Shown piece after piece: positions 43,983 to 52,690 of a DNA stretch of 64,000 nucleotides. The DNA comes from Selenomonas sputigena (GTDB lineage Bacteria > Bacillota > Negativicutes > Selenomonadales > Selenomonadaceae), in NCBI RefSeq assembly GCF_026015965.1, contig NZ_CP110383.1, positions 1,367,501 to 1,431,500 on the forward strand, written 5' to 3'. The notes below the pieces were generated by a model that was not told the DNA's origin, did no database searches, and saw only the letters and a program-made list of their open reading frames with translations. The position numbers and the translations under genes were made by a program. Positions within the stretch are counted from its first letter, which is position 1. Every line of letters starts with the position of its first letter.

Positions 43983-45323
43983 CTAGCAGCGGATTCCCGA
44001 ACCCTTGCGGTCGTAGAAGTACCATGTGATAACGATGGTGCTGACCGTGAACGCGATGAGGATGTAGAAGGCGGGAGCGACGACGCCGTAGTTCGCGTAG
44101 GCGAAGCCGAAAAGCTTCGGGATAAAGAACGCGCCATAGGCCGCGATCGCCGCCGTGAAGCCCGTAACGAGCGAGGAGTGGAACGGATTGTTGAAGATGT
44201 AGGGAATCATGCGGAAGGAAGCGCCGTTGATGAAGCCCGTCGTCAAGAAGAGCAGCAGGAATGCGCCGAAGAACACGGGGAAGCGATGCGCCTCCACGCC
44301 GAAGAGCACGAGGAAGCTCGCGCCGAGCATGACGAAGAGCGAGATGAGAGTGACGCGCGAACCGCTGTTCATCTTGTCCGCCAGAAGGCCGCCGACGGGA
44401 CGGATGCCCGCGCCGATGAAGGGGCCGAGGAAAGCGGCATAAGAGAATGGCATCTCGGGGAATTCCTTCGCGACGAGCAGCCCGAGCGCCGCCGAAAAGC
44501 CAATGAAAGAGCCGAAGCCGCAGGTGTAAATCCAGCACATGAGCCACGTATGCTTGTTGCCGAAGATGGACATCATGCTCTTGGGGCTTTGCTTCGGCAG
44601 CGGCAAATTGTCCATGAAGAGCCAGACGAGGACGAGCGTCAGCGCCGTCGGAATCGTCCAGAAGTAGCAGACATTCTGCACGTACATCATGCCGTCAGGA
44701 CCCGGCACGCCCTCGCCGAAGAGCGAGGAGAGATTCCAGCCCAAGAGGATCGGCGCCGTCAGATAGATGAGCGATACGCCGAGGTTGCCGATGCCCGCAT
44801 TGATGCCAAGCGCAAATCCCTTGTTCGCCTTGGGGAAGAAGAAGCCGATATTCGCCATCGAAGCGGAGAAGTTTGCGCCCGCAATGCCGATGAAAGACAC
44901 GAGAAGGACGAACGTCTCATACGGCGTTGTGGGATCCTGCAGAGCGCGGCCCAAACCGAAGAGCGGCAGCAGAAGCAGCGCCGTCGTGATGAGAGTGGAG
45001 TTCCTGCCGCCGATCAACCCCGGCAGATACGTGTAAAACAAGCGTCCCGTCGCGCCGACGAGACCGGGCAGCGCCGCGAGCGTGAAAATCTGATCGTCCG
45101 AGAAGTTGAAGCCGATAAACTTGAGCTTCGCCGCGATCGTCGCCCAGAGCGTCCACGCAACGAAGCTCAGGACGAGCGCCCAAGTCGATGTGTAGAGATT
45201 CTGCGTCGCGATGCGCTTGCCATACTTCTCCCAAAAGCCCGCGTCCTCGGGATTCCAGCATGCAATGATCTCCTTGCGCGATGGATTGGGACCGAGATTC
45301 TTCCATGCCATTTCATCAGCCAT
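43983..45323 (-). CDS. narK: Nitrate/nitrite transporter NarK
   Basis: 446 residues, about 12 membrane segments. MFS nitrate signatures include GFALGINAGIGNLGVSLIYL and FFPKANKGFALG. It exchanges or imports nitrate and exports nitrite for the respiratory reductase encoded in the same operon. ATG 45323 has AGGAGTG upstream. It sits 15 bases before moaC. Confidence 0.93.
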   Translation of the reverse strand: MADEMAWKNLGPNPSRKEIIACWNPEDAGFWEKYGKRIATQNLYTSTWALVLSFVAWTLWATIAAKLKFIGFNFSDDQIFTLAALPGLVGATGRLFYTYLPGLIGGRNSTLITTALLLLPLFGLGRALQDPTTPYETFVLLVSFIGIAGANFSASMANIGFFFPKANKGFALGINAGIGNLGVSLIYLTAPILLGWNLSSLFGEGVPGPDGMMYVQNVCYFWTIPTALTLVLVWLFMDNLPLPKQSPKSMMSIFGNKHTWLMCWIYTCGFGSFIGFSAALGLLVAKEFPEMPFSYAAFLGPFIGAGIRPVGGLLADKMNSGSRVTLISLFVMLGASFLVLFGVEAHRFPVFFGAFLLLFLTTGFINGASFRMIPYIFNNPFHSSLVTGFTAAIAAYGAFFIPKLFGFAYANYGVVAPAFYILIAFTVSTIVITWYFYDRKGSGIRC

Positions 45324-45350
45324 TGATTCAACACTCCTCATGAAAACAAC

Positions 45351-46040
45351 TTAAATCTTCTTGCAAAGAAAGCCTGCGAACGAGCCGATCGTCATGATGT
45401 CGACTTCGCCGTACATCGCCTGAAGCCTTGTCCGCAGGCTCTCCTCCGTCTCGTAGGGCGGCGAGAAGAAGCCGCGCCGCTCGCAGAACTGCTTGACGAA
45501 GAAATCGGTGCGCCGGCTCTTGCCGCGCACATACATCGAGCCGGAAAATATGCCGCCGCGCTTCAGGACGCGCTCCGTCTCGCGGTACGCCTTCTCCTTC
45601 TCGGGAAAGGCGTGAAAGCCGTTGACGGACAATACGAAATCAAAAGTTTCATCGGCGTACTGCAAATCGCCGACATCGCCGAGCGCAAAGTCAACCGCAC
45701 CGAGAGAAAAGTTCGCCGCGTGCTTTTTCGCCGCCTCCAGCATCGTCTCCGAAGCGTCGAGGCAGGTGATCTGCGCCTCCTTCATCTTCTCATAATGCGG
45801 AAACGACAGCACGCCCGTGCCGACGGGAACTTCGAGCAGCCTTCCGCGAAAATCTGCGGAGAGTCCGCGATACGCCATCGCCAGAAACTCCGGATAGGAG
45901 GCGAAGCCCCAGAGCCAGCGGATGGCAAAGCGCCCCGCCCAACTCGTATTCGTCATCATGCCGTCGTATAGGCGCGCGATATTGCCGAGCTGGCGATACG
46001 CGCGCTGCACCTTGCGCTCTTTCTTTTCGATATCATTCAT
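45351..46040 (-). CDS. Class I SAM-dependent methyltransferase
   Basis: 229 residues. The SAM-binding motif is LLEVPVGTGVLSF, followed by LDASETMLEAAKKHA and VLSVNGFHAFPEKEKA, in the UbiE/MenG-like fold. No substrate is evident. It sits between mobAB and narK. A role in quinone or cofactor methylation for nitrate respiration is possible but not shown. Confidence 0.8.
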   Translation of the reverse strand: MNDIEKKERKVQRAYRQLGNIARLYDGMMTNTSWAGRFAIRWLWGFASYPEFLAMAYRGLSADFRGRLLEVPVGTGVLSFPHYEKMKEAQITCLDASETMLEAAKKHAANFSLGAVDFALGDVGDLQYADETFDFVLSVNGFHAFPEKEKAYRETERVLKRGGIFSGSMYVRGKSRRTDFFVKQFCERRGFFSPPYETEESLRTRLQAMYGEVDIMTIGSFAGFLCKKI

Positions 46041-46043
46041 GCG

Positions 46044-47204
46044 CTATGCGCCTCTCTTTCCGCTATGGCCGCCGTCCCATGCGATTCGATGCAGATCGAA
46101 TCCTTCCTCCCGCCCCATCAGAAAAAGGACGAGATGTGCGGCATCCTCCATAGCTTCGAGGTCAAGCTGCAAAATCCCTTCCGCCTGCCGCTCATGGCAA
46201 GAGGAGAAGAGCGCCGCGACGCGCTCGTCGAGCAGCGGCTCTTCCAGCTCGCGCCAGAGCGACAAGGCGGGAAATACGCCGTGTGAGCGCGTCTCGATGA
46301 GCACGAGATCGACACCCGTCATGCGTGCGGCGGCCGCTTCCAGCGAGAGCTTCTCCTGCGTGCGCTCGTAGAGCCAGAAACCCGCAGGCGCGACGACGGC
46401 GACGCTCGACGCGCCCGCCGCGCGGAAGCGTCCGCTGTCCTTCGCCTCGTCGTTCAGGACAATGCCGTGCGCATCGCTCTTGACGACGCCGACGCGCACG
46501 CCGCGCGAGGTCAAGAGCGGCAGGAGCTTTTCGACAAAGGTTGTCTTGCCTGTGCCCGATGCGGGAGCAACGATGGATACGATGGGCACGCGGCGCACGA
46601 GGTTCGCCGCTCGGCCGCGCGCCAAGCGAAGGGCGGCGGGCGTGTTCACATTGAAGAAGCATGCGCCCGCGCGAACGGAAACTTCAAGCGAGGGGAGCGC
46701 GGCGGCCGCTCGCCGAAGGCTGCGCTCGCCTGCCGCCATAGCCGTAGAGAACACGTGCGCCGTTTCCTTGTGGTAGAGCGCGGCAAGCGGCTCGCGACGC
46801 CCATCGGCGACGGGAACGACAGCTCGTGCCATACGCTCCGCCTTGGGCAGAAGTTCTATCGCTGCGTCGAAGGAGAAAAAGGGCATATCCGCCGACACGG
46901 CGAAGGACCAAGTATGAGAACTCGCCGCCAGGCCGCGTGAAAGCCCCGCCACAGGCCCCTGCCCCGCCGTTTCATCGACGAGAATCCTCGCGCCACAACG
47001 GCTTGCCAAGGCTTGCAGGTGCTCGCTCCTTTCTTCGACGCACAGGAAGATTTCTGCAAATCCCGCAGCAGCCGCCTTTTTCAGCAGCCCCTCCAACAGC
47101 GGCACGCCGCCGACATCGAGCCAACGCTTGTCCTCGCCCATGCGCCGGCTTCTGCCGCCCGCGACGACGAGAAGCGTCACATCGGCGAGGCTCTGCGGCC
47201 TCAC
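46044..47204 (-). CDS. mobAB: MobA-MobB fusion protein
   Basis: About 386 residues from a GTG that overlaps the upstream stop (GTGA). Residues 8-185 are MobA (LLVVAGGRSRRMGEDKRWL), which attaches GMP to molybdopterin. From about 195 is MobB (IVAPASGTGKTTFVEKLLP, a P-loop), which aids guanine dinucleotide cofactor formation. The fusion fits a bis-MGD enzyme such as NarG. The longer frame to 47336 overlaps the previous gene and is not accepted. Confidence 0.92.
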   Translation of the reverse strand: MRPQSLADVTLLVVAGGRSRRMGEDKRWLDVGGVPLLEGLLKKAAAAGFAEIFLCVEERSEHLQALASRCGARILVDETAGQGPVAGLSRGLAASSHTWSFAVSADMPFFSFDAAIELLPKAERMARAVVPVADGRREPLAALYHKETAHVFSTAMAAGERSLRRAAAALPSLEVSVRAGACFFNVNTPAALRLARGRAANLVRRVPIVSIVAPASGTGKTTFVEKLLPLLTSRGVRVGVVKSDAHGIVLNDEAKDSGRFRAAGASSVAVVAPAGFWLYERTQEKLSLEAAAARMTGVDLVLIETRSHGVFPALSLWRELEEPLLDERVAALFSSCHERQAEGILQLDLEAMEDAAHLVLFLMGREEGFDLHRIAWDGGHSGKRGA

Positions 47205-48127
47205 TTTCTCGCGCACTCGCTTGCATCGCCGCGCAGGATCTCGATGCCGTGCGCCAACTGCGGCAGGACGAAGCCGAGGCACTCCTCGACAGCCTTGGCG
47301 CTGCCCGGCAGATTGACGATCAGCGTGCGCTTGCATATACCGGCGGCGGCGCGGCTCAGCATGGCACGCGGCGTCACCTGCATCGAGAGGGCGCGCATCG
47401 CCTCGGCGATGCCCGGCGCCTCACGCTCGATGACGGCTCGCGTCGCCTCGGGCGTCACATCGCGCTCGGAAAAGCCCGTGCCGCCCGTCGTGGCGACGAG
47501 CGCGACTCCGAGATCGGCGCATTCCTGCATCTCCTTCGCGAGCGTCTCCTCATCATCGGGCAAAATCACACGCCGTGCGATGCGATAGCCCGCCTCCTCC
47601 AACAGATGCTGCGCCAAGTCGCCGCTCTTGTCCTCGCGCTCGCCGCGCGCCCCCTTGTCGCTCGCCGTGATGACGGCGGCATCAAGCGGCAGCTTGCCCT
47701 CGAAAAGGTGCAGCTCGTCGCCGGGCTTCAGTGTGCCGCCGTGCAGCACGCGTGCAAAGACGCCCTCGCGCGGCATGATGCAGTCGCCGACCGCCGCGTA
47801 GATGGCGCAGTGCGCATGGCACTCCTTGCCGATCTGCGTGATTTCGAAGATGACATCGCCTGCCGCGAGGCGCGTACCGACGGGAAGCTCACGGAAGGAG
47901 AAGCCCTCTGCGACGATATTCTCACCGAAATCGCCGTGGGAGACCGTCGCACCGCGGGCGCGAAACGCCTCGATCTCCGCCGCACCCAGAAAGCTCACCT
48001 GCCGGTGCCATTTTCCCGCGTGCGCATCGCCGACGATGCCGTGCCCCACATGAAAGAGCGCCTTTTCCAGCGGTTTCTTCTTCGTGCCGCGCCGCTCGCT
48101 CGCGGCAATCGTTACAATCTTTCCCAA
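47201..48127 (-). CDS. MOSC domain-MogA/MoaB fusion
   Basis: 308 residues. Residues 1-150 are a MOSC domain (GIVGDAHAGKWHRQVSFL, HGDFGENI, CHAHCAIY). Residues 152-308 are MogA-like molybdopterin adenylyltransferase (AAVITASDKGARGEREDKSG, VATTGGTGFSERDVTPEA). The second half activates molybdopterin with AMP before molybdate insertion. The MOSC half may carry sulfur or bind the cofactor. Confidence 0.9.
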   Translation of the reverse strand: MGKIVTIAASERRGTKKKPLEKALFHVGHGIVGDAHAGKWHRQVSFLGAAEIEAFRARGATVSHGDFGENIVAEGFSFRELPVGTRLAAGDVIFEITQIGKECHAHCAIYAAVGDCIMPREGVFARVLHGGTLKPGDELHLFEGKLPLDAAVITASDKGARGEREDKSGDLAQHLLEEAGYRIARRVILPDDEETLAKEMQECADLGVALVATTGGTGFSERDVTPEATRAVIEREAPGIAEAMRALSMQVTPRAMLSRAAAGICKRTLIVNLPGSAKAVEECLGFVLPQLAHGIEILRGDASECARK

Positions 48128-48130
48128 TCC

Positions 48131-49117
48131 TCACCCTCCGATCTGGTACATGCGCCGCTTCTCCTCGCCCGCGCCGCCCGCCGCTTCAAAGCGATGTTCG
48201 CGCGGCTTTTCGGCAATCACCTGCCGCAGCTTCCTGAAGAGAGCCGCGTCATCCGCACCCGTGCGCAGAAGTGTGCGCAGGTCAAGCCCCGCATCCAACG
48301 CAAGGCACAGCTTCAGATAGCCCTCCGCCGTCAACCGCACGCGATTGCACGAGCTGCAGAACTTGTGCTCCAGCGCGTCGATGAAGCCGAGCGCACCGCG
48401 AAATCCTGCCGGTCGAAAGCACGCGGCGGGACCGGTGAGCGTTTCTTTGACTACAGGAACGAGCGCACCGAAAGATTCCTCCAAGATGCGGCGCACCTCA
48501 GCGGTCGGCACGCCCGTCAGCCCCGCCTCCTTCGCCATGCCGATCGGCATGAGCTCGATGAAGCGCACGTCGATCGGTCGCTCCTTCGCGAGGGCAGCGA
48601 GCGAAACAAGTTCCGCCTCATTGACTCCCTTAAGCGGCACGCAGTTGAGCTTCGTCTTGAGCCCTGCGACGAGCGCCGCCTCCATGCCCCGGCGCACGAC
48701 GGGCAGAAGCGAGGCAGAACGGCGCGTGATGTCAGAGAAAGCGTCCTCTGCCAGCGTATCGAGGCTGATGTTCACGCCGTCAAGCCCTGCCGCGCGAAGT
48801 TCCTCTGCGAGGTAGGCGAGGAGAACGCCGTTCGTCGTCAGAGCGACGCGCTCGATGCCCTCGACCGCCTTGATCTCGCGCACGAGATCGACGATGCCGC
48901 GCCGAAGGAGTGGCTCGCCGCCCGTCAGACGCACCTTGCGTATGCCGAGCTGCGCGAGAGCACGCACGACACGCACGATCTCCTCGAAGGACAGAATGTC
49001 CGCGTGGGAGAGCTTCTCCACGCCATCTGCGGGCATACAGTAGCGGCAGCGCAAATTGCAGCGATCCGTCACGGAAATGCGCACATATTCGATTTTGCGG
49101 CGATAAAAATCAAGCAT
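48131..49117 (-). CDS. moaA: GTP 3',8-cyclase MoaA
   Basis: 328 residues. The radical SAM cluster CNLRCRYCM is near residue 20. The second cluster is FCSSCNRVRLTAEGYLKLCL. It lacks the usual GG C-terminus position of some MoaA but ends in GG (YQIGG), needed in the family for activity. First step of molybdopterin synthesis. Confidence 0.96.
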   Translation of the reverse strand: MLDFYRRKIEYVRISVTDRCNLRCRYCMPADGVEKLSHADILSFEEIVRVVRALAQLGIRKVRLTGGEPLLRRGIVDLVREIKAVEGIERVALTTNGVLLAYLAEELRAAGLDGVNISLDTLAEDAFSDITRRSASLLPVVRRGMEAALVAGLKTKLNCVPLKGVNEAELVSLAALAKERPIDVRFIELMPIGMAKEAGLTGVPTAEVRRILEESFGALVPVVKETLTGPAACFRPAGFRGALGFIDALEHKFCSSCNRVRLTAEGYLKLCLALDAGLDLRTLLRTGADDAALFRKLRQVIAEKPREHRFEAAGGAGEEKRRMYQIGG

Positions 49118-49152
49118 ACGACGCCTCTCTTACCACGAATATCCGATAATCA

Positions 49153-49178
49153 GACCCAAAGGGCGCAGACGCATCGGC
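49153..49178 (-). repeat. Probable fragment of the dispersed ~110-bp repeat (copy D)
   Basis: GACCCAAAGGGCGCAGAC followed by GCATCGGC matches the inner part of copies A-C (reverse complement of GCCAATCGGTCTGCGCC...). Only about 26 bases are recognisable. It is in the moeA-moaA spacer. Confidence 0.45.
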
Positions 49179-49204
49179 AAACTCGCAATCAACGCACAAC
49201 AATT

Positions 49205-50431
49205 TCACAACAAGATGACATCGACCTCCGCACCCGCAGCAAGGGGCGGCGAGCCGACAGGAATATCGACGAGCGCGTTGCAGCCGACGGCGGAGAAGAG
49301 CACGCCGGAAGCATGCTTCTCGGGCAGATGCACCTCGCCCTGCGCATACTGCGCTCGCACGAAGCGTCTGCCGCGGCTCTCCTTGGAAAAGCCGCCCCGC
49401 AAGACGGCGCGGCAGCGCATCGGCAAGAGCGCGTCTTGCGCCGTCAATTTGGCGAGCACGGGACGCGCGAGAAGCTCAAACGTCGCCGAAGCGGCGAACG
49501 GATTGCCCGACAGGGCGATGCCGAGCGTGCGGCGCGAGTCGCCCGCCGCCGAAAACGTATAGCCGATCGCAGGTGCTCCGGGCTTCATCAGAACGCGCCA
49601 GAAAAGACGCTCGGCATTAAGTTCCTTGACGACGTCGTGCATGATGTCCTTCTTGCCCACGGAAACGCCGCCCGTCGTCAGAACGAGATCGGGCGGCTCG
49701 GCAGAACTCACGAGCGCACGCGCAATCTCCTCCGCATCGTCGGGCAGCGCACCGAGGATTTCCGCCTCGAAGCCCATCTCCTTAAGTCTTGCCGCGAGCA
49801 GGTAGAGATTGCTGTTGTAGATCTTGCCGGGGCAGAGCGACTCGCCCGGCTCGACAAGCTCGTCGCCCGTGCTCGCCAAAACGATGCGCGCGCGGCGCAC
49901 GCAAGGAAGACGCTTCCTCCCCTGCCCTGCCAGGACGGCGATGTGCGCCGCCGTCAGACGATCGCCCGCCTTGGCGAGCACGGCGCCTTCTTCCACATCC
50001 TCCCCGCGAAAGCAGAAGTTCTCGTGATGCTTGAGCGCATAAGGCACGAGAATTTCCTCGCCCTCCACGCGCACGTCTTCCTGCCGCACGACGGTGTCCG
50101 CGCCCTCGGGCATCGCCGCGCCCGTCATCAGACGAAGCGCCTCGCCCGCGCCCACCTTGCCGGCGAAGAAGCTGCCCGCACACTCCTCGCCGATGACGCG
50201 AAAGCGCGCGGGAGCGTCCGCCGACGCCCCCTGCGTACAGGCAGCCAAGAGCGCATAGCCATCGAGCGGCGAGCGGTCAAACGGCGGCTGGTCGAAGGCG
50301 GCGCAGCAGTCCTCGGCAAGCCTTCGCCCGAGCGCCGCGAGAAGCGGCACGTACTCGGCTTCCGACAGCGGAATCTCGCGCACCTCGCGCAAAAGAAGCT
50401 CCTGCGCCTTTTCCAATGATATGTCCTGCAT
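49205..50431 (-). CDS. moeA: Molybdopterin molybdenumtransferase MoeA
   Basis: 408 residues from ATG 50431 (GGTGGAG upstream). Domains in order: N-terminal I/II (PPFDRSPLDGYALLA), the MogA-like domain III (VLTTGGVSVGKKDIMHDVV) and C-terminal domain IV (VDIPVGSPPLAAGAEVDVILL). It inserts molybdate into adenylated molybdopterin. The frame to 50773 is an antisense-like extension through the next gene. Confidence 0.95.
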   Translation of the reverse strand: MQDISLEKAQELLLREVREIPLSEAEYVPLLAALGRRLAEDCCAAFDQPPFDRSPLDGYALLAACTQGASADAPARFRVIGEECAGSFFAGKVGAGEALRLMTGAAMPEGADTVVRQEDVRVEGEEILVPYALKHHENFCFRGEDVEEGAVLAKAGDRLTAAHIAVLAGQGRKRLPCVRRARIVLASTGDELVEPGESLCPGKIYNSNLYLLAARLKEMGFEAEILGALPDDAEEIARALVSSAEPPDLVLTTGGVSVGKKDIMHDVVKELNAERLFWRVLMKPGAPAIGYTFSAAGDSRRTLGIALSGNPFAASATFELLARPVLAKLTAQDALLPMRCRAVLRGGFSKESRGRRFVRAQYAQGEVHLPEKHASGVLFSAVGCNALVDIPVGSPPLAAGAEVDVILL

Positions 50432-50439
50432 CGCTCCAC

Positions 50440-51489
50440 CTACTCCCACTTGCCGAAGGTGCAGCGCGGATAGTGGCACGTCTCGCACGCGAGACACAGC
50501 CCGCCGAGTCCAAGGCGGCGGATCTCGCGGCGCGTCACGCGCTCGCCCGCCAAGATGCGCGGCAGCACGATGTCGAAGATCGTCGCCGCACTGTACATGA
50601 CGCAGCCCGGCAGGCCGAGCACGGGCACCGTGCGCCCGTCGCGCTCGGCATAGGCGAGCAGGAACATCGCACCGGGCAGGACGGGAGCGCCGTACGTCAC
50701 GACCTCCGCACCCGCAGCGCGGATCGCGGCGGGCGTGCGGTCGTCGGGATCGACGCTCATGCCGCCCGTGCACAGCACCATGTCCATGCCGCGATCAAGA
50801 AGCTCCTCAATCGCCGCCTGCGTGTGCTCCAAGGCGTCGTCAGAAATGCGGTGCTCGTTGACCGAAAGCCCGAAGCCGCGAAGCTTCGCGTCAAGGACAG
50901 GCGTGAACGTGTCCTTGATCCTGCCGTGCGCGACCTCCGATCCCGTCGTCACGACGCCGACCTTCAGCGAGCGGTACGGCAGAAGCCGAAAGATCGGCTC
51001 ATCGCCGACGGCTCGCGCCGCCTCTTCCATCAAATCCTTCTTCACGGCGAGCGGAATCACACGCATCCCTGCGAGTAAATCGCCCTTCTTGACCGCCATG
51101 TACTGCGGCGCACAAGCCACCATGATGTCATCGAAATCGTTGAGCCGATGGAAGCGCTCGACATCGACGGCAAATACGCCGTCATGAAGCGCCCGAAGCT
51201 CGATCTTGCCCTCCTTCGGCTCAGAGGCTTCCATTCCCTCGTTCTGACAGAAGCCGCGCAGGATCTCCGCCGCTTCGTTCTCGTGCAGAAGCGTGCCGTC
51301 GTTTTCCCAGACGTAGAGATGCTCCTTGCCCAAAGAGAGCAGCACGGGTATGTCCGCCGCCTCGACGACATGCCCCTTGCAAAAGCGTGCGCCCTTCCTC
51401 ACGCCACGCACGATCTCCGTGATGTCGTGACAGAGGATCTGCCCGACCGCATCTTCCACGGCGATTTCCTGCATCGCCAAGGCGCTCAC
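50440..51489 (-). CDS. MoeA-like molybdopterin-binding protein with Cys-rich tail
   Basis: About 349 residues from a GTG overlapping the narI stop (GTGA; AGGAGAG upstream). The MogA/MoeA-like domain is clear (VGVVTTGSEVAHGRIKDTF, LCTGGMSVDPDDRTPAAI). The N-terminal part differs from MoeA. The C-terminus ends in CLACETCHYPRCTFGKWE, four cysteines that could bind a metal or cluster. It is encoded directly after narI, so a role in NarG cofactor delivery is likely. It is not a simple duplicate of moeA. Confidence 0.8.
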   Translation of the reverse strand: MSALAMQEIAVEDAVGQILCHDITEIVRGVRKGARFCKGHVVEAADIPVLLSLGKEHLYVWENDGTLLHENEAAEILRGFCQNEGMEASEPKEGKIELRALHDGVFAVDVERFHRLNDFDDIMVACAPQYMAVKKGDLLAGMRVIPLAVKKDLMEEAARAVGDEPIFRLLPYRSLKVGVVTTGSEVAHGRIKDTFTPVLDAKLRGFGLSVNEHRISDDALEHTQAAIEELLDRGMDMVLCTGGMSVDPDDRTPAAIRAAGAEVVTYGAPVLPGAMFLLAYAERDGRTVPVLGLPGCVMYSAATIFDIVLPRILAGERVTRREIRRLGLGGLCLACETCHYPRCTFGKWE

Positions 51490-52169
51490 GAACGGCTCTC
51501 CTTCCTGCGATAGACGATGGGGCTGCGCGTCAGATAGAGGAACGGGAAGCTCAGACAATGCACGAGGCGCGTGAACGGAAAGAGGATCGCCGTCACCATC
51601 CACAGCAGCATGTGCGCGCGGAACACGAACGGCACGCCCTCCATCAGCGAAACGTCGGGAGAGAACGCAAGGAGCGAGCGGAACCACGGCGAAATCGTCG
51701 CGCGGTAGTCAAAAGCGAAGCCGCCCAGGGCGTTCGACAGCGTCCCCGCGCAGCCCGTCAGGATGGCGAGGAAGAGCACGAGGTAGAGCCAACGATCCAT
51801 GCACGACGTGTTGACCTGCATGTAGTCTTTGCCCAGAAAGCGGCGCTTCAAGAGCAGCAGGAAGCCGAGGAAAAACAGGATGCCCGCCGGTATGCCGCCC
51901 GCCAGCGCGATGATGTGATAGAGATGCTCGTTGATTCCCGCCGCCTCCGTGCAGACCTTTGGGATGAGCACGCCGATGATGTGACCGCCCAAGGCCATGA
52001 AGAGGCCGAGGTGGAACATCGGACCTGCAATCTTCAAATCATTCTTCGAGAGAAATTCGCTCGATTTCGTCGTCCAACCGCGCTCCATCAAGACGTAGCG
52101 CGCTATCGTGCCGCCTATGAGCACGGTGAAAGCGATGTAGGGCAGTACGCCCCAAAAGAACTCATTCAT
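51486..52169 (-). CDS. narI: Respiratory nitrate reductase gamma subunit NarI
   Basis: 227 residues, five membrane segments. Histidines that can ligate the two b hemes are seen in FHLGLFMALGGHIIGVL and AHMLLWMVTA..RLVHCLS. It oxidises quinol at the membrane and passes electrons to NarH. ATG 52169 overlaps the narJ stop. Confidence 0.95.
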   Translation of the reverse strand: MNEFFWGVLPYIAFTVLIGGTIARYVLMERGWTTKSSEFLSKNDLKIAGPMFHLGLFMALGGHIIGVLIPKVCTEAAGINEHLYHIIALAGGIPAGILFFLGFLLLLKRRFLGKDYMQVNTSCMDRWLYLVLFLAILTGCAGTLSNALGGFAFDYRATISPWFRSLLAFSPDVSLMEGVPFVFRAHMLLWMVTAILFPFTRLVHCLSFPFLYLTRSPIVYRRKESRS

Positions 52170-52690
52170 GCTGCATCCCCTTCCCATCTCTCCGCCTGCA
52201 TGAGCACGACGTCCAAAAGAAAAGCATAGGCAAGCTTCGCCTCGATGAAGCGGTCGCGCAGGAGCTTGAGCTTGTCCTTCATCGTGCGAAAGACCTCCGC
52301 CGCCTTCTCTTCGGGCAGGGCGGCGGCAAGCTCCAAGAGCGCCGGCAAATAGTCGGGAAGCTCGTTCTGCGTGTCGAAGCCGTTCTTGAGAAACAGCTGC
52401 TTGTAGACGTGCATCTCGCTCGCCTGCTTGCCGAAGTCCGTGCGATCCTGCGTCGTCAGATAAAGATTCGTGTTCGGCGAGAACTCGAAAGAGCGCACAT
52501 ACTGCTCTTCGTAAGCCTTATTGCCGAGCTCCTGCGCGTAGTCAAAAAGCTCTTCCAAGACCTCTCGCGCCTGCTTCGTTTCAATCTCTGCCGCCGCGGC
52601 GCGGCAGGCATCGAAATCCTGCCACCACGCCTCGCTCGGATACTCCAAAAGATATGCCGCGAGCTTCAGCAGCTTCTTGTACTCTTCCAT
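52166..52690 (-). CDS. narJ: Nitrate reductase assembly chaperone NarJ
   Basis: 174 residues with the TorD-type LLEYPSEAWWQDFD start and FEFSPNTNLYLTTQDRTDFGKQASEM. It holds apo-NarG during Mo-cofactor insertion. The start overlaps the narH stop (TGATG). Confidence 0.95.
   Translation of the reverse strand: MEEYKKLLKLAAYLLEYPSEAWWQDFDACRAAAAEIETKQAREVLEELFDYAQELGNKAYEEQYVRSFEFSPNTNLYLTTQDRTDFGKQASEMHVYKQLFLKNGFDTQNELPDYLPALLELAAALPEEKAAEVFRTMKDKLKLLRDRFIEAKLAYAFLLDVVLMQAERWEGDAA

Noticed and set aside
43536-45326. A 596-codon plus-strand open frame opposite moaC and narK
   Set aside because: Charged low-complexity shadow of two real genes.
46826-50419. A 1197-codon plus-strand open frame opposite mobAB, MOSC-Mog, moaA and moeA
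   Set aside because: Shadow of four well-supported genes. No ribosome-binding site or recognisable domain.
50432-50773. N-terminal extension of moeA to 50773
   Set aside because: It lies inside the neighbouring MoeA-like gene, reads as Arg-rich nonsense, and the ATG at 50431 has a good ribosome-binding site.
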